Positions 1 through 12,100 of a stretch of DNA of 26,581 nt are shown one piece after another. Source of the stretch: Parastagonospora avenae f. sp. tritici 18332-5 (Eukaryota; Ascomycota; Dothideomycetes; Pleosporales; Phaeosphaeriaceae); contig JAFJTR010000162.1 in the NCBI GenBank assembly GCA_022559985.1, positions 1-26,581 of the forward strand. Direction: 5' to 3'. Within the stretch, counting starts at the first letter, position 1, and each line of letters starts with the position of its first letter. Under the pieces are notes generated by a model. That model was not told the origin of the DNA, ran no database searches, and worked only from the letters and a program-made list of their open reading frames with translations. A program made the translations under genes and the position numbers.

Positions 1-1
1 G

Positions 2-190
2 CTATGGGCGCGGGTGCTGGATATCAGACCGGAGAGCATTGGCCTGGACGACAGCTTCTTCCGGCTGGGTGGCGACTCGATCGCAGCAATGAAGCTCGTA
101 GCTGCGGCTCGCGAGGAAGGGTTAGGACTGATGGTTGCAAATATCTTTCAGCATCCTAGGCTTGTTGGCATAGCTACTGTAGCGAACCAG
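2..190 (+). other. NRPS carrier domain T0 (end of a module lying upstream)
   Basis: The thiolation domain motif LGGDSI is intact, with the phosphopantetheine-accepting Ser codon at 77-79. The first helix is cut by the window edge. Since C1 follows directly, T0 carries the donor peptide or amino acid from at least one further module to the left. Its DNA closely resembles T1 (about 3234-3420) and T2 (about 7740-7920). Confidence 0.9.
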
Positions 191-3100
191 CAGGTCCCCA
201 CCCTTAGCGATAACGTCGCCCCTTTCTCCCTACTAGACCCTAGTGCGGATGTAGCACAGGTGCGCGAAGAGGTAGCGGCTAGCTGTAAAGTCGATGCGAG
301 ACTTGTCGAGGATATCTATCCGTGCTCGCCGCTGCAGGAGGGTCTAATGTCGCTGACCTCTAAGCGGGCGGGTGACTACATCATGCAGTGCGTGCTGGAG
401 CTGGAGCGCGACGTAAATGAGGCCGCCCTCCGCGGCGCATGGCAGCAAGTGTTTCATTCGCTACAGATTTTGCGTACGAGAATCTTACACCACAACACGC
501 TTGGTCTCTTGCAGGCTGTTGTGGCGGACAAAATGAGATGGACAGAGACCGATGATCTGACAGCATACCTAAGACAAGATAAGACGTCGTCTATGGATCT
601 CGGTGAGCCGCTTACACGCTACGCCCTGGTCCGAAATTCTCAGCAAGGAAAGTGCTGGCTTGTATGGACAGTCCACCATACTTTGTACGACGACTGGTCA
701 CTTCCTCGCATCTTGAAGGCAGTAAGAACAGTTTACAATGGCGCGAAGCTAGAAAAGCAACCCAGTTTTGCTACCTTTGCTAGATATCTTGGACAGCTAG
801 ATCGAGTAGCTATCAAGAAGTACTGGGAGGCTGAACTCTGCGACTGCGAGGCGGCTCTCTTTCCATCACTGCCGCCAGAGGTACAGCAAACAGTTGCCGA
901 CGCAATCCAAGAATACCAATGCCCGCCGCTTCCGAAAGTAACCACTGATGTGACAGCATCGACACTTGTCCGTGCGGCTTGGGCCATCCTCGTTAGTTGG
1001 TACACCAGCTTGGATGATGTTGTGTTTGGCGCGACAGTCACGGGCCGAAACGCACCGGTGGCCGGCATTGAGGCTATGCCTGGACCAACTATCGCAACAG
1101 TACCATTAAGAGTACGCTTCCAGAAAGATTGGACTGTGTCGGAGTTTCTTGAAACGGTACAGCACCAGGCAACAGGCATGATTCCATTCGAACAAACGGG
1201 TTTGCAGCAGATCGCTAAACTAGGGCCGGGGCCTCGACATGCCTGCGGTTTCCAGACGTTGCTAATCGTGCAGCCCACAGGAGAAGAACTTGAAATTGAC
1301 GACATGTTTGGGAGATGGAAAAGTTGCTCTGATCTGCAGAACTTTACAACGTATGCGTTGATGGTGCAGTGCACGTTAGCTAAAGAAGGGGTTGCAGTTA
1401 CAGCTAGCTTTGATAGGCGGGTGATTGATCAGTGGCAAGTTAGGAAGATGCTGGGTCAGTTCAGCTCCGTTATGCAGCAGCTGGCTCAATTAGATCCTAG
1501 CACAAAGGTCGCAGACATCAATACACCGTCTGAGGATAGGGAGGAGCTATGGGATCGAAACCAGAACGTACCACCTGCAGTCGACCGCTGCATTCACGAC
1601 CTCTTCACCGAACAAGCAAGGGCGCGGCCCAACGCGCCTGCTCTCTGCGCGTGGGACGGTGAGCTGTCGTACAGCGAGCTAGATGTTCTGTCGAGCAGAC
1701 TGGCGGATCACCTCGTCCAGCTCGGTGTTGAGCCCGAAGACGCTGTACTGCTATGCTTCGAAAAATCGATGTGGACAGTTGTGGCCATGCTAGCTGTCCT
1801 CAAGGCTGGCGGCGCATTTGTACCGCTCGACCCCGACCACCCAGCTAGTCGACACGAAGAGATCTTCAGGCAGGCAGGTGCTAAAGTCGTGCTCGCATCA
1901 GTGCAAAACGAGAAGCTCTTAGCCCGTTCAGGCCGCCATGTAGTCGCTGTAAGCGCATTACACATCAGTCAGCTACCTACAGTGACCGATAGCGCCCATT
2001 CGTTAGGAAGACCGGAAAACGCTGCTTATGTCTTGTTTACGTCAGGATCTACTGGCGTTCCAAAAGGTGTTGTACTGGAACACAGGGCAATCTCGACAAG
2101 CTGCTTAGGCCATGGGCAAGTATTCGGAATCTCAGAAAACACCCGGGCTCTTCAATTCTCGAACTACACGTTTGACAATTCTATCACAGAAATTGTCACC
2201 ACGCTGTTGCATGGTGCCTGCATTTGCGTACCGTCTGAAAGCGATCGGCGCAATAATCTAGCGAATACAGTTACTAACATGAAAGTTAACTGGGCCATTC
2301 TAACTTCGTCAGTAGCACGATTACTTGATCCCGTCAATGTCCCTACCCTGAAGACATTAATCCTTGGAGCAGAGCAAGTTACCTCCATGGATTGGAATAG
2401 ATGGCCTGGCAACGTTCAAATAATCAACGGCTATGGACCAACAGAATGCTGTGTTATTTGCACCGCATACTCTACTACAGAAGAGTTCAAGACTGGCACT
2501 ATCGGGAAGTCGATCGCTTCGGCGAGCTGGGTGGTAGACGCTGAGAACCACCACCGGCTTGCGCCGCTGGGGTCCATCGGAGAACTGCTGGTGGAAGGGC
2601 CGATCCTGGCGCGTGGCTATCTTAACGACGCTGAGAAGACTGCGGCGGCGTTTATCGACGATCCTGCCTGGCTGCTGGAAGGATGTGTAGGTCACGCTGG
2701 GCGACGAGGGAGACTGTATAAGACAGGCGACCTGGTACGGTATAACAGTGACGGCAACCTAGTGTGCGTCGGCCGCAAAGATGGCCAGGTCAAGCTCAGA
2801 GGTCAACGGATCGAACTAGGCGAAGTAGAGCACCATGTGCGAGAATGTCTACCACAAGCAAAACAGCTAGCAGTTGAGGTGGTGCTGCCATCTGGAGAGA
2901 AAGATCATGCGTTGCTAGCAGCCTTCATCCAGCTCGACGACAAGACTGAACATGCACAACCTGCAGACGGAGCTCTCACAAACAGTTCAACAGCATACGT
3001 TATCTTTCCGGCTGGTTTGGAGGAGGCACTAGCCAGCCGACTTGCTGAACAAATGGTACCCACAGTGTTCTTTGCTGTTCCATCGTTTCCCATGACAAAG

Positions 3101-6100
3101 TCTGGCAAGACCGATCGGAAACGATTACGAGAGATTGGGTCTTCATTCACAACCCAGCAGCTAGCGGAAATACGCACTTCAATCCAAGGCCCTAAGCGAT
3201 ATCCGCAGGCGAAGAAGGGAAAGCTTCTACAGCAGCTATGGGCGCGGGTACTGAAAATCCGGCCAGAGAGCATTGGTCTGGACGACAGTTTCTTCCGGCT
3301 GGGTGGCGACTCGATTGCGGCAATGAAGCTCGTTGGCGAAGCTCGCAGGGAGAGTCTACAGCTGAGCGTTGCAGACATCTTCCATCACCCCAAGTTGGTA
3401 GACCTGACCGATGCAGCCGTCTATTCAGACGAGAGTATCTCTCCTACCATTCCGTGTGTTGAACACGCGTATACAGTGGAACAGTCGTTTGCTCAAGGTC
3501 GTCTATGGTTTCTGGAAGAGCTCTATCCGTGCCTCGACTGGTACCTCATGCCGTTCACAGTACGTATCAGGGGCCCACTTCAATTGTCAGCGCTCAAGGC
3601 TGCACTTCTTGCCATCGAGAGCCGCCACGAAACGCTCCGGACAACCTTCGCTACCGAAAACGGTGTAAGTGTACAGACTGTGCATCCGTTCCGCCCGAAG
3701 GACTTCCATGTTATTAGCCTGTCCCCCAGTGACGAATGTTCTCGCTTAGATGCAGTTCAGCGGGATCAGATGACCCCCTTTGACCTGCGCAAAGAGCCCG
3801 GATGGAGAGCGACAGTCTACCGACTCGACGAAAACGACCACGTACTTTCTATTGTCATGCACCACATTATTTCAGACGGTTGGTCTGCTGCTATCGTTAC
3901 GCGTGAATTGAGTATCTTTTACGCCGCCGCGAGCCGCGGCCAGGATCCATTTTCGCAAACACAACCTTTGCCCGTTCAGTACCGCGACTTCTCTGTATGG
4001 CAGAGACAACAGGTCCAGATGGAAGAGCACCGTAGGCAACTCAGCTACTGGCTCACACAGCTACAAACAAGCCGGCCAGCAGAATTGCTCTGTGACAAGC
4101 CCCGACCGGCCACTTTGTCTGGCAAGGCAGATACGCGAACAATAGAGATAGGCGGTCCGTTATATGCCAAGTTGGAGCAGTTCTGCAAGAAGCATGAGGT
4201 CACACTGTTTGTGGCTCTGCTCGCTATCTTCAGGGCAACCCATTTCCGTTTCACAGGCCAAGATGACGCAACTATCGGTACCGTGAATGCTAACCGAGAT
4301 CGTTGGGAGCTAAGAGACATGATTGGTTTCTTTGTCAACATGCAATGCATTCGAACCAGAATAGCAGATGAGTCTTTCGAAGAGCTGTTGCATCAAGTGC
4401 AAGCAGTAACGGTTGCGTCCCTCGCCAACCAGGACGTCCCCTTTGAAAGCATTGTCTCGAAGCTCAAGAACGACAGAGATCTGTCTCGCCATCCGCTCGT
4501 ACAGCTTGTCTTCGTCGTGCACTCTCAGCAGGACTTGGGTCAGCTAAAATTAGAGGGTGTGGAAACGGAGGTCTTGGATGGCCCAGCAACCTCAAGGTTC
4601 GACCTCGAGTTTCACGTCTTCCAACAGTCAGACGGTCTCTTGGGTGAAATAATGTTTTCGACCGATCTCTATGCTCCAGAGACGATAGAAAACATGGCCT
4701 CTGTATTCAGGAGCTTTCTCGAAGAATGTCTCAAGGAGCCGACTGCGGCGATTGCCTCTTTGCCGCTCTTGACTGACGCTGATCACACCAAGCTGGATGC
4801 TATGGGCCTTATTCAGATTCAAAAGACTGCATATCCACGCGAGTCGAGCATCGTCGACGTCTTCCACCAGCAAGCTTCCGCTTATCCGTCCAGGGTGGCT
4901 GTAAAAGACTCACAAGAGGAGATGACGTATGCACAGCTAGATAAAGCATCCGACTCCATTGCTCGCTGGTTACAGAAACGCTCATTAGCTCCAGAAACTC
5001 TAGTGGGCGTGTTTGCGAATAGGTGCTGCTGGACCATTGTTACATTTTTGGGCATACTAAAGGCTGGACTGGCCTATCTACCGTTCGATGTCAAGACCCC
5101 CAGCACGCGTATGGAAGCTATACTTTCTTCCCTTTCCGGCCGGAGGATCATCTTTGTTGGGCCTGGTGTCCAGCCTCCTAATCTCAAGCTAAGCGACATT
5201 GCGTTTGTTCACATCGCAGAAGCCCTAGATGAGAAAACCGATGAAGGGCCTGGTTCTTGGGAGTCTGCAACGACTCTCTCCCGGCCCTCGGCGGCCAGTC
5301 TCGCCTATGTCATGTACACATCGGGATCGACAGGCAAGCCTAAAGGAGTCATGGTGGAACATCGCGGTGTAGTGCGCCTAGTACGAGACAACAACATCGT
5401 GCAGCACATGCCAGTCAATCGGGTGATGGCTCACATCACAAATCTTGCTTTTGACGTCTCTACATGGGAAATATATGTCGCTCTCCTGAATGGCGGAACT
5501 CTTGTCTGCATTGACACGATGATAGCGTTGGATTCGGTTGCTATGCTTCAGACTGTCAGTCACTTCGACATCCAGATGGCCGTGCTCACTCCAGCCCTTT
5601 TCAGACATTACGTTTCAGAGCTTCCAGCGGTGATTGCTGCGCTTGGCATGCTTTGTTTAGGAGGTGAAGCACTGCATCCGCAAGACTTCTTTGCAGCGGA
5701 GAGAGTCATGAAAGGCAAGATGATTAATTGCTACGGTCCCACTGAAAACACGGGTATCAGCACATCATTTGTTTTAACCAAGGATGAGAAGTATACCAAT
5801 GGCGTGCCTATCGGGCGCGCGCTCAGTAACTCCGGCGCCTACGTCATGGATTCACACCTGCGACTTGTACCGCTCGGGGTTATCGCAGAGCTTGTAGTCA
5901 CCGGCGATGGTGTGGCGCGGGGCTATATTGACCCTCAGCACGACATTGGCCGGTTCGTTTCCGTTGAAATAGCTGGCGAGAGAGTTAAAGCTTACCGGAC
6001 TGGCGACTACGCCCGCCATCGTCCTGTAGATGGCCAGCTGGAGTTCTTTGGCCGGATGGACGGACAAGTGAAGGTCCGAGGACAACGTATCGAGTTAGGA

Positions 6101-9100
6101 GAGATCGAGCACGTCCTCCGCAGCCACAGGTCTGTGGCAGACGCCGTAGCGGTTTTACAACATCGCGACGGTAACGAAGTTCAGCTAGCTGGATTTGTCA
6201 CTATCCACGAAGATGTTATGATTAGCGAATATCCTCATGGCGGTGGCGGTGACGAAGTGCAGCACGTGGACACATGGGAGAAGCAGTTCGATGCTGGAAC
6301 TTATTTGCCGATTGACAATATTCGACCTGAGGGGATTGGTCGAGACTTCGTTGGATGGACGTCTATGTACGATGGCAGTGAGATCGACAAGAAGGAGATG
6401 AACGAATGGCTAGACGAGACAATCGCCACGATGCTGAACGGCTGCCGACCCGGCCACATCCTCGAGATCGGATCCGGGACTGGCATGATTTTGTTCAACC
6501 TGGGCGACGAGCTGCAGAGCTATGTCGGACTCGATCCGTCGAGAAATGCAGTCGAGTTTGTCAAGAGAGCAGCCAACTCCAATCCTGTGCTAGCGGGCAA
6601 GGTGCGCATACACAAGGCTACAGCAGCAGAGGTGGGCAAGTTGCAAAGTTCGATCGTTGCAAACCTTGTAGTTCTGAATTCGGTCGTTCAGTATTTTCCT
6701 AGTCAGGAGTATCTGTTTAAGGTCGTACAAGAGCTCCTTGAACTAGGGGGCGTGCGGACGCTCTTCTTTGGCGATATCCGCTCTTACGCTCTATATCGCG
6801 AGTTCTTAGCGACCCGAGCACTACACATTATCGGCGATAAGGCCACAAAAGCTGACTTCCGGCGCATGATGGCCGACATGGAGCGCGTTGAACGGGAGCT
6901 GTTGGTCGACCCGGCCTTTTTCACTGCTCTGCCAAGTCGGCTACCAGGCATGATTGAACACGTTGAAATCCTGCCCAAGAGGATGGAAGCAACCAATGAG
7001 CTGAGCTGCTTCCGCTACACCGCCGTTATCCATGCTAGGGCTCAAGGCCGACAGGAGCAGGGGCGGGAGGTTCGACAGGTCAAAGACGAGGAATGGATTG
7101 ATTTTACAGAACGCAGGCTCAATCGCCAGTCTCTGCTACAGCAACTAAAGGCTCTCTCAAGCTCGCCTATAGTCGCTATAAGCAATATTCCCTATAGCAA
7201 GACCATCGGGAGTCGCTACCTCCTCCAGTCGCTGGATGATGTGGCTGCAGACACACGCGACCACGAGGACTGGCTGTCTTCGGTGGATCGCAAAGTGCAG
7301 CGCAGTACCTCTTTCTCTGCTACTGAATTGGTGGAGTTGGCTCAAGAAGCGAGCTGTCGCGTTGAGATTAGCTGGAGCAGGCAACACTCGCAGCATGGCG
7401 GCCTCGACGCCATCTTCCATCGGTACCAGCCAAAGAACGGAGAGAACAGGGCGATGTTTCAATTCCCCACCAACCACGCGGAGCCACCGCTGCACAGTCT
7501 CAGCAACAAGCCGTTGCAGCAGCAGTTCCTGCAGAAAACCCAACAGCAGCTCCTAGAGATGCTTCAAGACCAGCTACCTGCTTACATGGTTCCTCAGACT
7601 ATCACAGTCCTTGATGCAATGCCAACCAACGAGAATGGTAAGGTAGATCGGAAGATGCTTGCGCAACGAGAGCAAGAACAAACAACCCGTCAGGAGCCGG
7701 TGCAGCAACCGAAAACGGCAGCAGAGCGGACGATGCAGCAGCTGTGGGGACAGATACTGAATATAGAGCCAGGCAAAATCTGCCTGGACGACAGCTTCTT
7801 CCGACTGGGCGGTGACTCGATCGCGGCGATGAAGCTAGTCAGCGAAGCTCGCAAAATGGGAGTGCAGCTCTCTGTCGCTGATATCTTCCGACGCCCGAAG
7901 CTTGCAGCCTTGGCCAGCCTAAATAATTGCCAGCACAGCAGCGCAGTGGATGAGTTGCCTCCCTTTAGTCTGCTAGCTGAAGACGTGGATGTAGCACAAG
8001 TCCGCGAAGAAATGGCTGCTATATGCGGTGTTGACGCGGGTCTCGTCACAGACATTTACCCATGTTCACCGCTACAAGAAGGTCTGATGTCGTTGACTGC
8101 TAAGAGAGCTGGTGACTACGTGATGCAGAGCGTGCTGGAGCTGCGGGCCGATGTGGACGAGGAGGCCTTTCGCGCCGCCTGGCAGCACGTGATGCGGTCG
8201 ACAGCCACCTTACGCACGCGCATTGTGCAACATAGCAAGCTTGGCTTGCTACAAGTCGTGGTTGAGGAGGACATACATTGGACAGAGGCCGAGGGTCTGG
8301 AAGAGTATCTGCAAGAAGCCAAGTCGGCTTCGATGGGGCTAGGCGACCAGCTCACGCGCTTCGCGTCCGTCAAGGAACCTTGCGGAGGAAAACGCTGGTT
8401 CGCGTGGACGATCCACCATGCACTCTATGATGGTTGGTCGCTGCCCCGGATCTTGCAGGCGGTCAAGCAAGCCTACACCGGCACATTACCAAACAAGCCG
8501 CCTGGCTTCAATGAATTCGTCCAGTATCTCAGCCAGCAAGATCAGGAGGCGGCCACGGCATACTGGCAAACCGCCCTCGCCGACTGCGAGGCAGTACCAT
8601 TTCCGCTGCTGCCCTCGACAGTCGCACAGCCGGTTGCAGATACGATACTCACACATCAGTGTCCGCCGATCTCTAAAAGGACCTCAGATACAACGACGTC
8701 AACCCTTATCCGCGCAGCGTGGGCCATCGTCGCTAGTCGCTACACCAGTTCGGAGGACGTCGTGTTCGGCACCACCGTGACGGGACGCAATGCACCTGTT
8801 GCGGGTATTGAGGACATGGTTGGACTCACAATTGCAACCGTGCCGGTGCGAGTGTACGTGCCAAACGGACAGATGGTGTCCGCTTTCCTTGAATCCTTGC
8901 AACAACAAGCGACTGATATGATTGCCCACGAGCAGACGGGTCTGCAGCAGATCGCCATGATGGGTGCAGGTGCACGACAGGCCTGCAGCTTTCAGACACT
9001 GCTCGTCGTGCAGCCCATTAGCGATATGCTCAGCAGCGACGACATGCTTGGAGAGTGGCGCGGCTACTCCGAGCTGCGGGACTTCACGACGTACGCGCTG

Positions 9101-12100
9101 ATGGTGCAGTGTACTCTGGCGCCAGAGGGAGTCCAGATCACGGCGAGCTTCGACGCGCGAGTTGTCGAGGACTGGGTGGTGGAGAAGATGCTCAGCCAGT
9201 TCAGCTTTGTATTGGAACAGCTGGCCGAGGCAGGCGCGGAAAAGAAAGTGGCGGATATCGATACCACCACAACCAAAGATAGAGAGCAGCTGTGGGCGTG
9301 GAACCAGGACGTGCCGCCGGCGGTCGATCAATGCGTCCACGAGCTGTTCGCCGAACAAGCAAAGTTACGGCCTGATGCACCCGCTCTCTGCGCGTGGGAC
9401 GGCGAGCTGTCGTACGGCGAGCTGGACGTTCTGTCGAGCAGACTGGCGGATCACCTCATCCAGCTCGGTGTCAAGCCCGAAGATATTGTACCGCTATGCT
9501 TCGAAAAGTCAATGTGGGCAGTCGTCGCCATGCTAGCCGTCCTTAAAGCTGGCGGCGCGTTTGTACCGCTCGACCCCGACCACCCAGCCAGTCGACACGA
9601 AGAGATCTTCAGGCAGACGAGCGCTGAAGTCGTGCTCGCATCGGCACAGCACTCGGCGCGTTGGACTAGCTCAAGTCGCCGTGTCATCATGATCAGCGCA
9701 GCATTAACCAGCCAGCTGCCTGAAGTGACCAACATTACCAAGTCCTTAGTAGAGCCAGGAAGCGTTGCTTATATCATGTTCACATCGGGAAGCACTGGCG
9801 AACCCAAAGGCGTTGTCCTAGAACATAGGGCAGTCTCAACAAGCTGCTTAGGCTATGGACGAGCATTCGGGATCACACACCACGCGCGAGTTCTGCAGTT
9901 CACAGCGTACACTTTCGACGTTTGCCTCGCAGAGATCATCACTACACTTGTGCACGGCGGTTGCATCTGTGTGCCATCCGATAGCGATCGACGGAACAAT
10001 CTAGGCAAGGCCATTGAGGCCATGGAAGTTAACTGGGCATATCTGACTTCATCCGTAGCACGACTACTAGACCCTCGTATCACTTCTTCTCTTGAGGTAT
10101 TGGTTCTAGGAGGAGAACAAGTCAACTCTGCAGACTGGGACAGATGGCCAATTAGTGTTCAGATGATCAATGGATACGGGCCGACGGAGTGCTGCGTCTT
10201 TTGTACCGGCCATGTTGGTAGACAAGGGTTTAACTCGGGCATCATTGGAACGTCTATCGCTTCGGCGAGCTGGGTGGTAGACGCTGAGAACCACCACCGG
10301 CTTGCGCCGCTGGGGTCCATCGGAGAACTGCTGGTGGAAGGGCCGATCCTGGCGCGTGGCTATCTTAACGACGCTGAGAAGACTGCGGCGGCGTTTATCG
10401 ACGATCCTGCCTGGCTGCTGGAAGGATGTGTAGGTCATGCTGGGCGACGAGGGAGACTGTATAAGACAGGCGACCTGGTACGGTATAACAGTGACGGCAA
10501 CCTAGTGTGCGTCGGCCGCAAAGATGGCCAGGTCAAGGTGCGCGGCCAGCGAGTCGAGCTTGGGGAGATTGAGCACCACCTCTACCAGTGCATGCCCGAG
10601 GTCAAGCAGATGGCGGTTGAGGCGGTTCTGCCATCTGGAGAGAAAGATCGCATGATGCTGGCAGCCTTCATACCACTAGACGGTGACGCCCAACAGTTTG
10701 AGGAGAACGCTGGTGGTAAAGAATCGAGTGCCCAAATAGTTTTCCTGCCGGGGGTAGAGGAAGAGTTAGCGAAGCGACTGCCTGACCACATGGTGCCAAC
10801 GGCCTTCTTCAGGCTTTCACAGTTTCCCATAACAACGTCTGGCAAGACAGACCGCAAACGAATGAGGGAGATTGGAGCCTCCTTCACAACCCAACAGCTG
10901 TCGAAGATGCGGACGTCCAACCTGGGCCCAAAGCGCCAACCGTCTACTGAATCAGAGCGGACGATGCAGCAGTTGTGGGCACATGTGCTGAGCATCGAGC
11001 CAGATAGCATTGGGCTCGACGACCACTTCTTCCGTCTGGGCGGTGACTCGATCTCAGCGATGAAGTTGGCGGACGAAGCTCGCAAGATCGGTCTTGAAAT
11101 ATCAGTCGCGGATCTTCTTCGCAATTCAACACTTGCGTCTATGGTGCGTGGTGCACGACCAGCACAGCAACCAGCACAAGAGCCTCCAAACACCGTCGAT
11201 TTTCTGTCGGCCACAGAGAAATCAATTCTTCTCTCCAAGATACCAGACACTGATATGGATTTGCACAATGATAATGTGTTGGACATTCTTCCTGCCACAC
11301 ATATACAAGCCCGTTTTATTTCTAGCGGCATCAAGTTTCCACCCTCGGCCTTCAACTACCTCTTCATGGATCTGGGACAGTCTGTGGATGGTCATCGTCT
11401 TCAACTCAGTTGCGCTTCTCTTCTCCAGCGTATTCCCATACTACGGACAAAATTCATCTCTCTTGAGGGAAAACTATGGCAGATCATCCTTCGTAACCCG
11501 GACCTTTCGTTTTCCGAGGTTGAGCTTGGTACCTCACTTGAAGAAGGGTCAAACGCTATCTGTGCGCAAAACAGCGAACGTTCATCTCCATTGGAACTCG
11601 CCACTTCATTCACATTGGTAAAGAGCGCTTCAACGGAGTATCGTTTGATATTACGCCTCTCTCACGCTCAATACGACGGTTTTTGCATCCCGTTGATTCT
11701 GGAAACGCTCTTCTCTATCTACCACGAAAGGCCTCTACGCCCTTCACATTGCTTCTCGCGCTACTTAGCCTATGTCCATAGCCGACGATCACTCTCTGAG
11801 TTGCACTGGCGGAAGTTGCTTCAAGGGTCCCAGATGACGAATGTCACCTCAATCCTTTGTCCCAATGTGCGAGATGACACCACTCCAAGAAAGATAAAGA
11901 AAGAAAGTGTCATCGACATGCCTCAATTGCCGGAGGACTTCAGAATATCTTCAGTAGTCAGTTCTGCCTGGGCGACTGTTCTTTCACACATCACTGGAGC
12001 AGAAGATGTTGTCTACGGATACCTGGTGGCTGGCCGCAATTCTAACGTACCTGGTATTACACAGATTATCGGTCCCTGTGTAAATGTTGTTCCGGTCCGA

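Noticed and set aside
14..16. GTG at nt 14 as the NRPS start codon
   Set aside because: The frame is open from nt 2 and already encodes the conserved lead-in of a carrier domain; a start inside a T domain makes no sense. The gene is cut by the window edge.
8699..9358. 219-codon minus-strand open frame inside the NRPS
   Set aside because: Antisense shadow of C3; the equivalent part of C1 (733-1374) also has an antisense frame because the sequences are paralogous.
10582..11355. 257-codon minus-strand open frame inside the NRPS
   Set aside because: It is antisense to A3, T3 and the start of CT; its length follows from GC-rich codon use on the coding strand and it resembles no protein.
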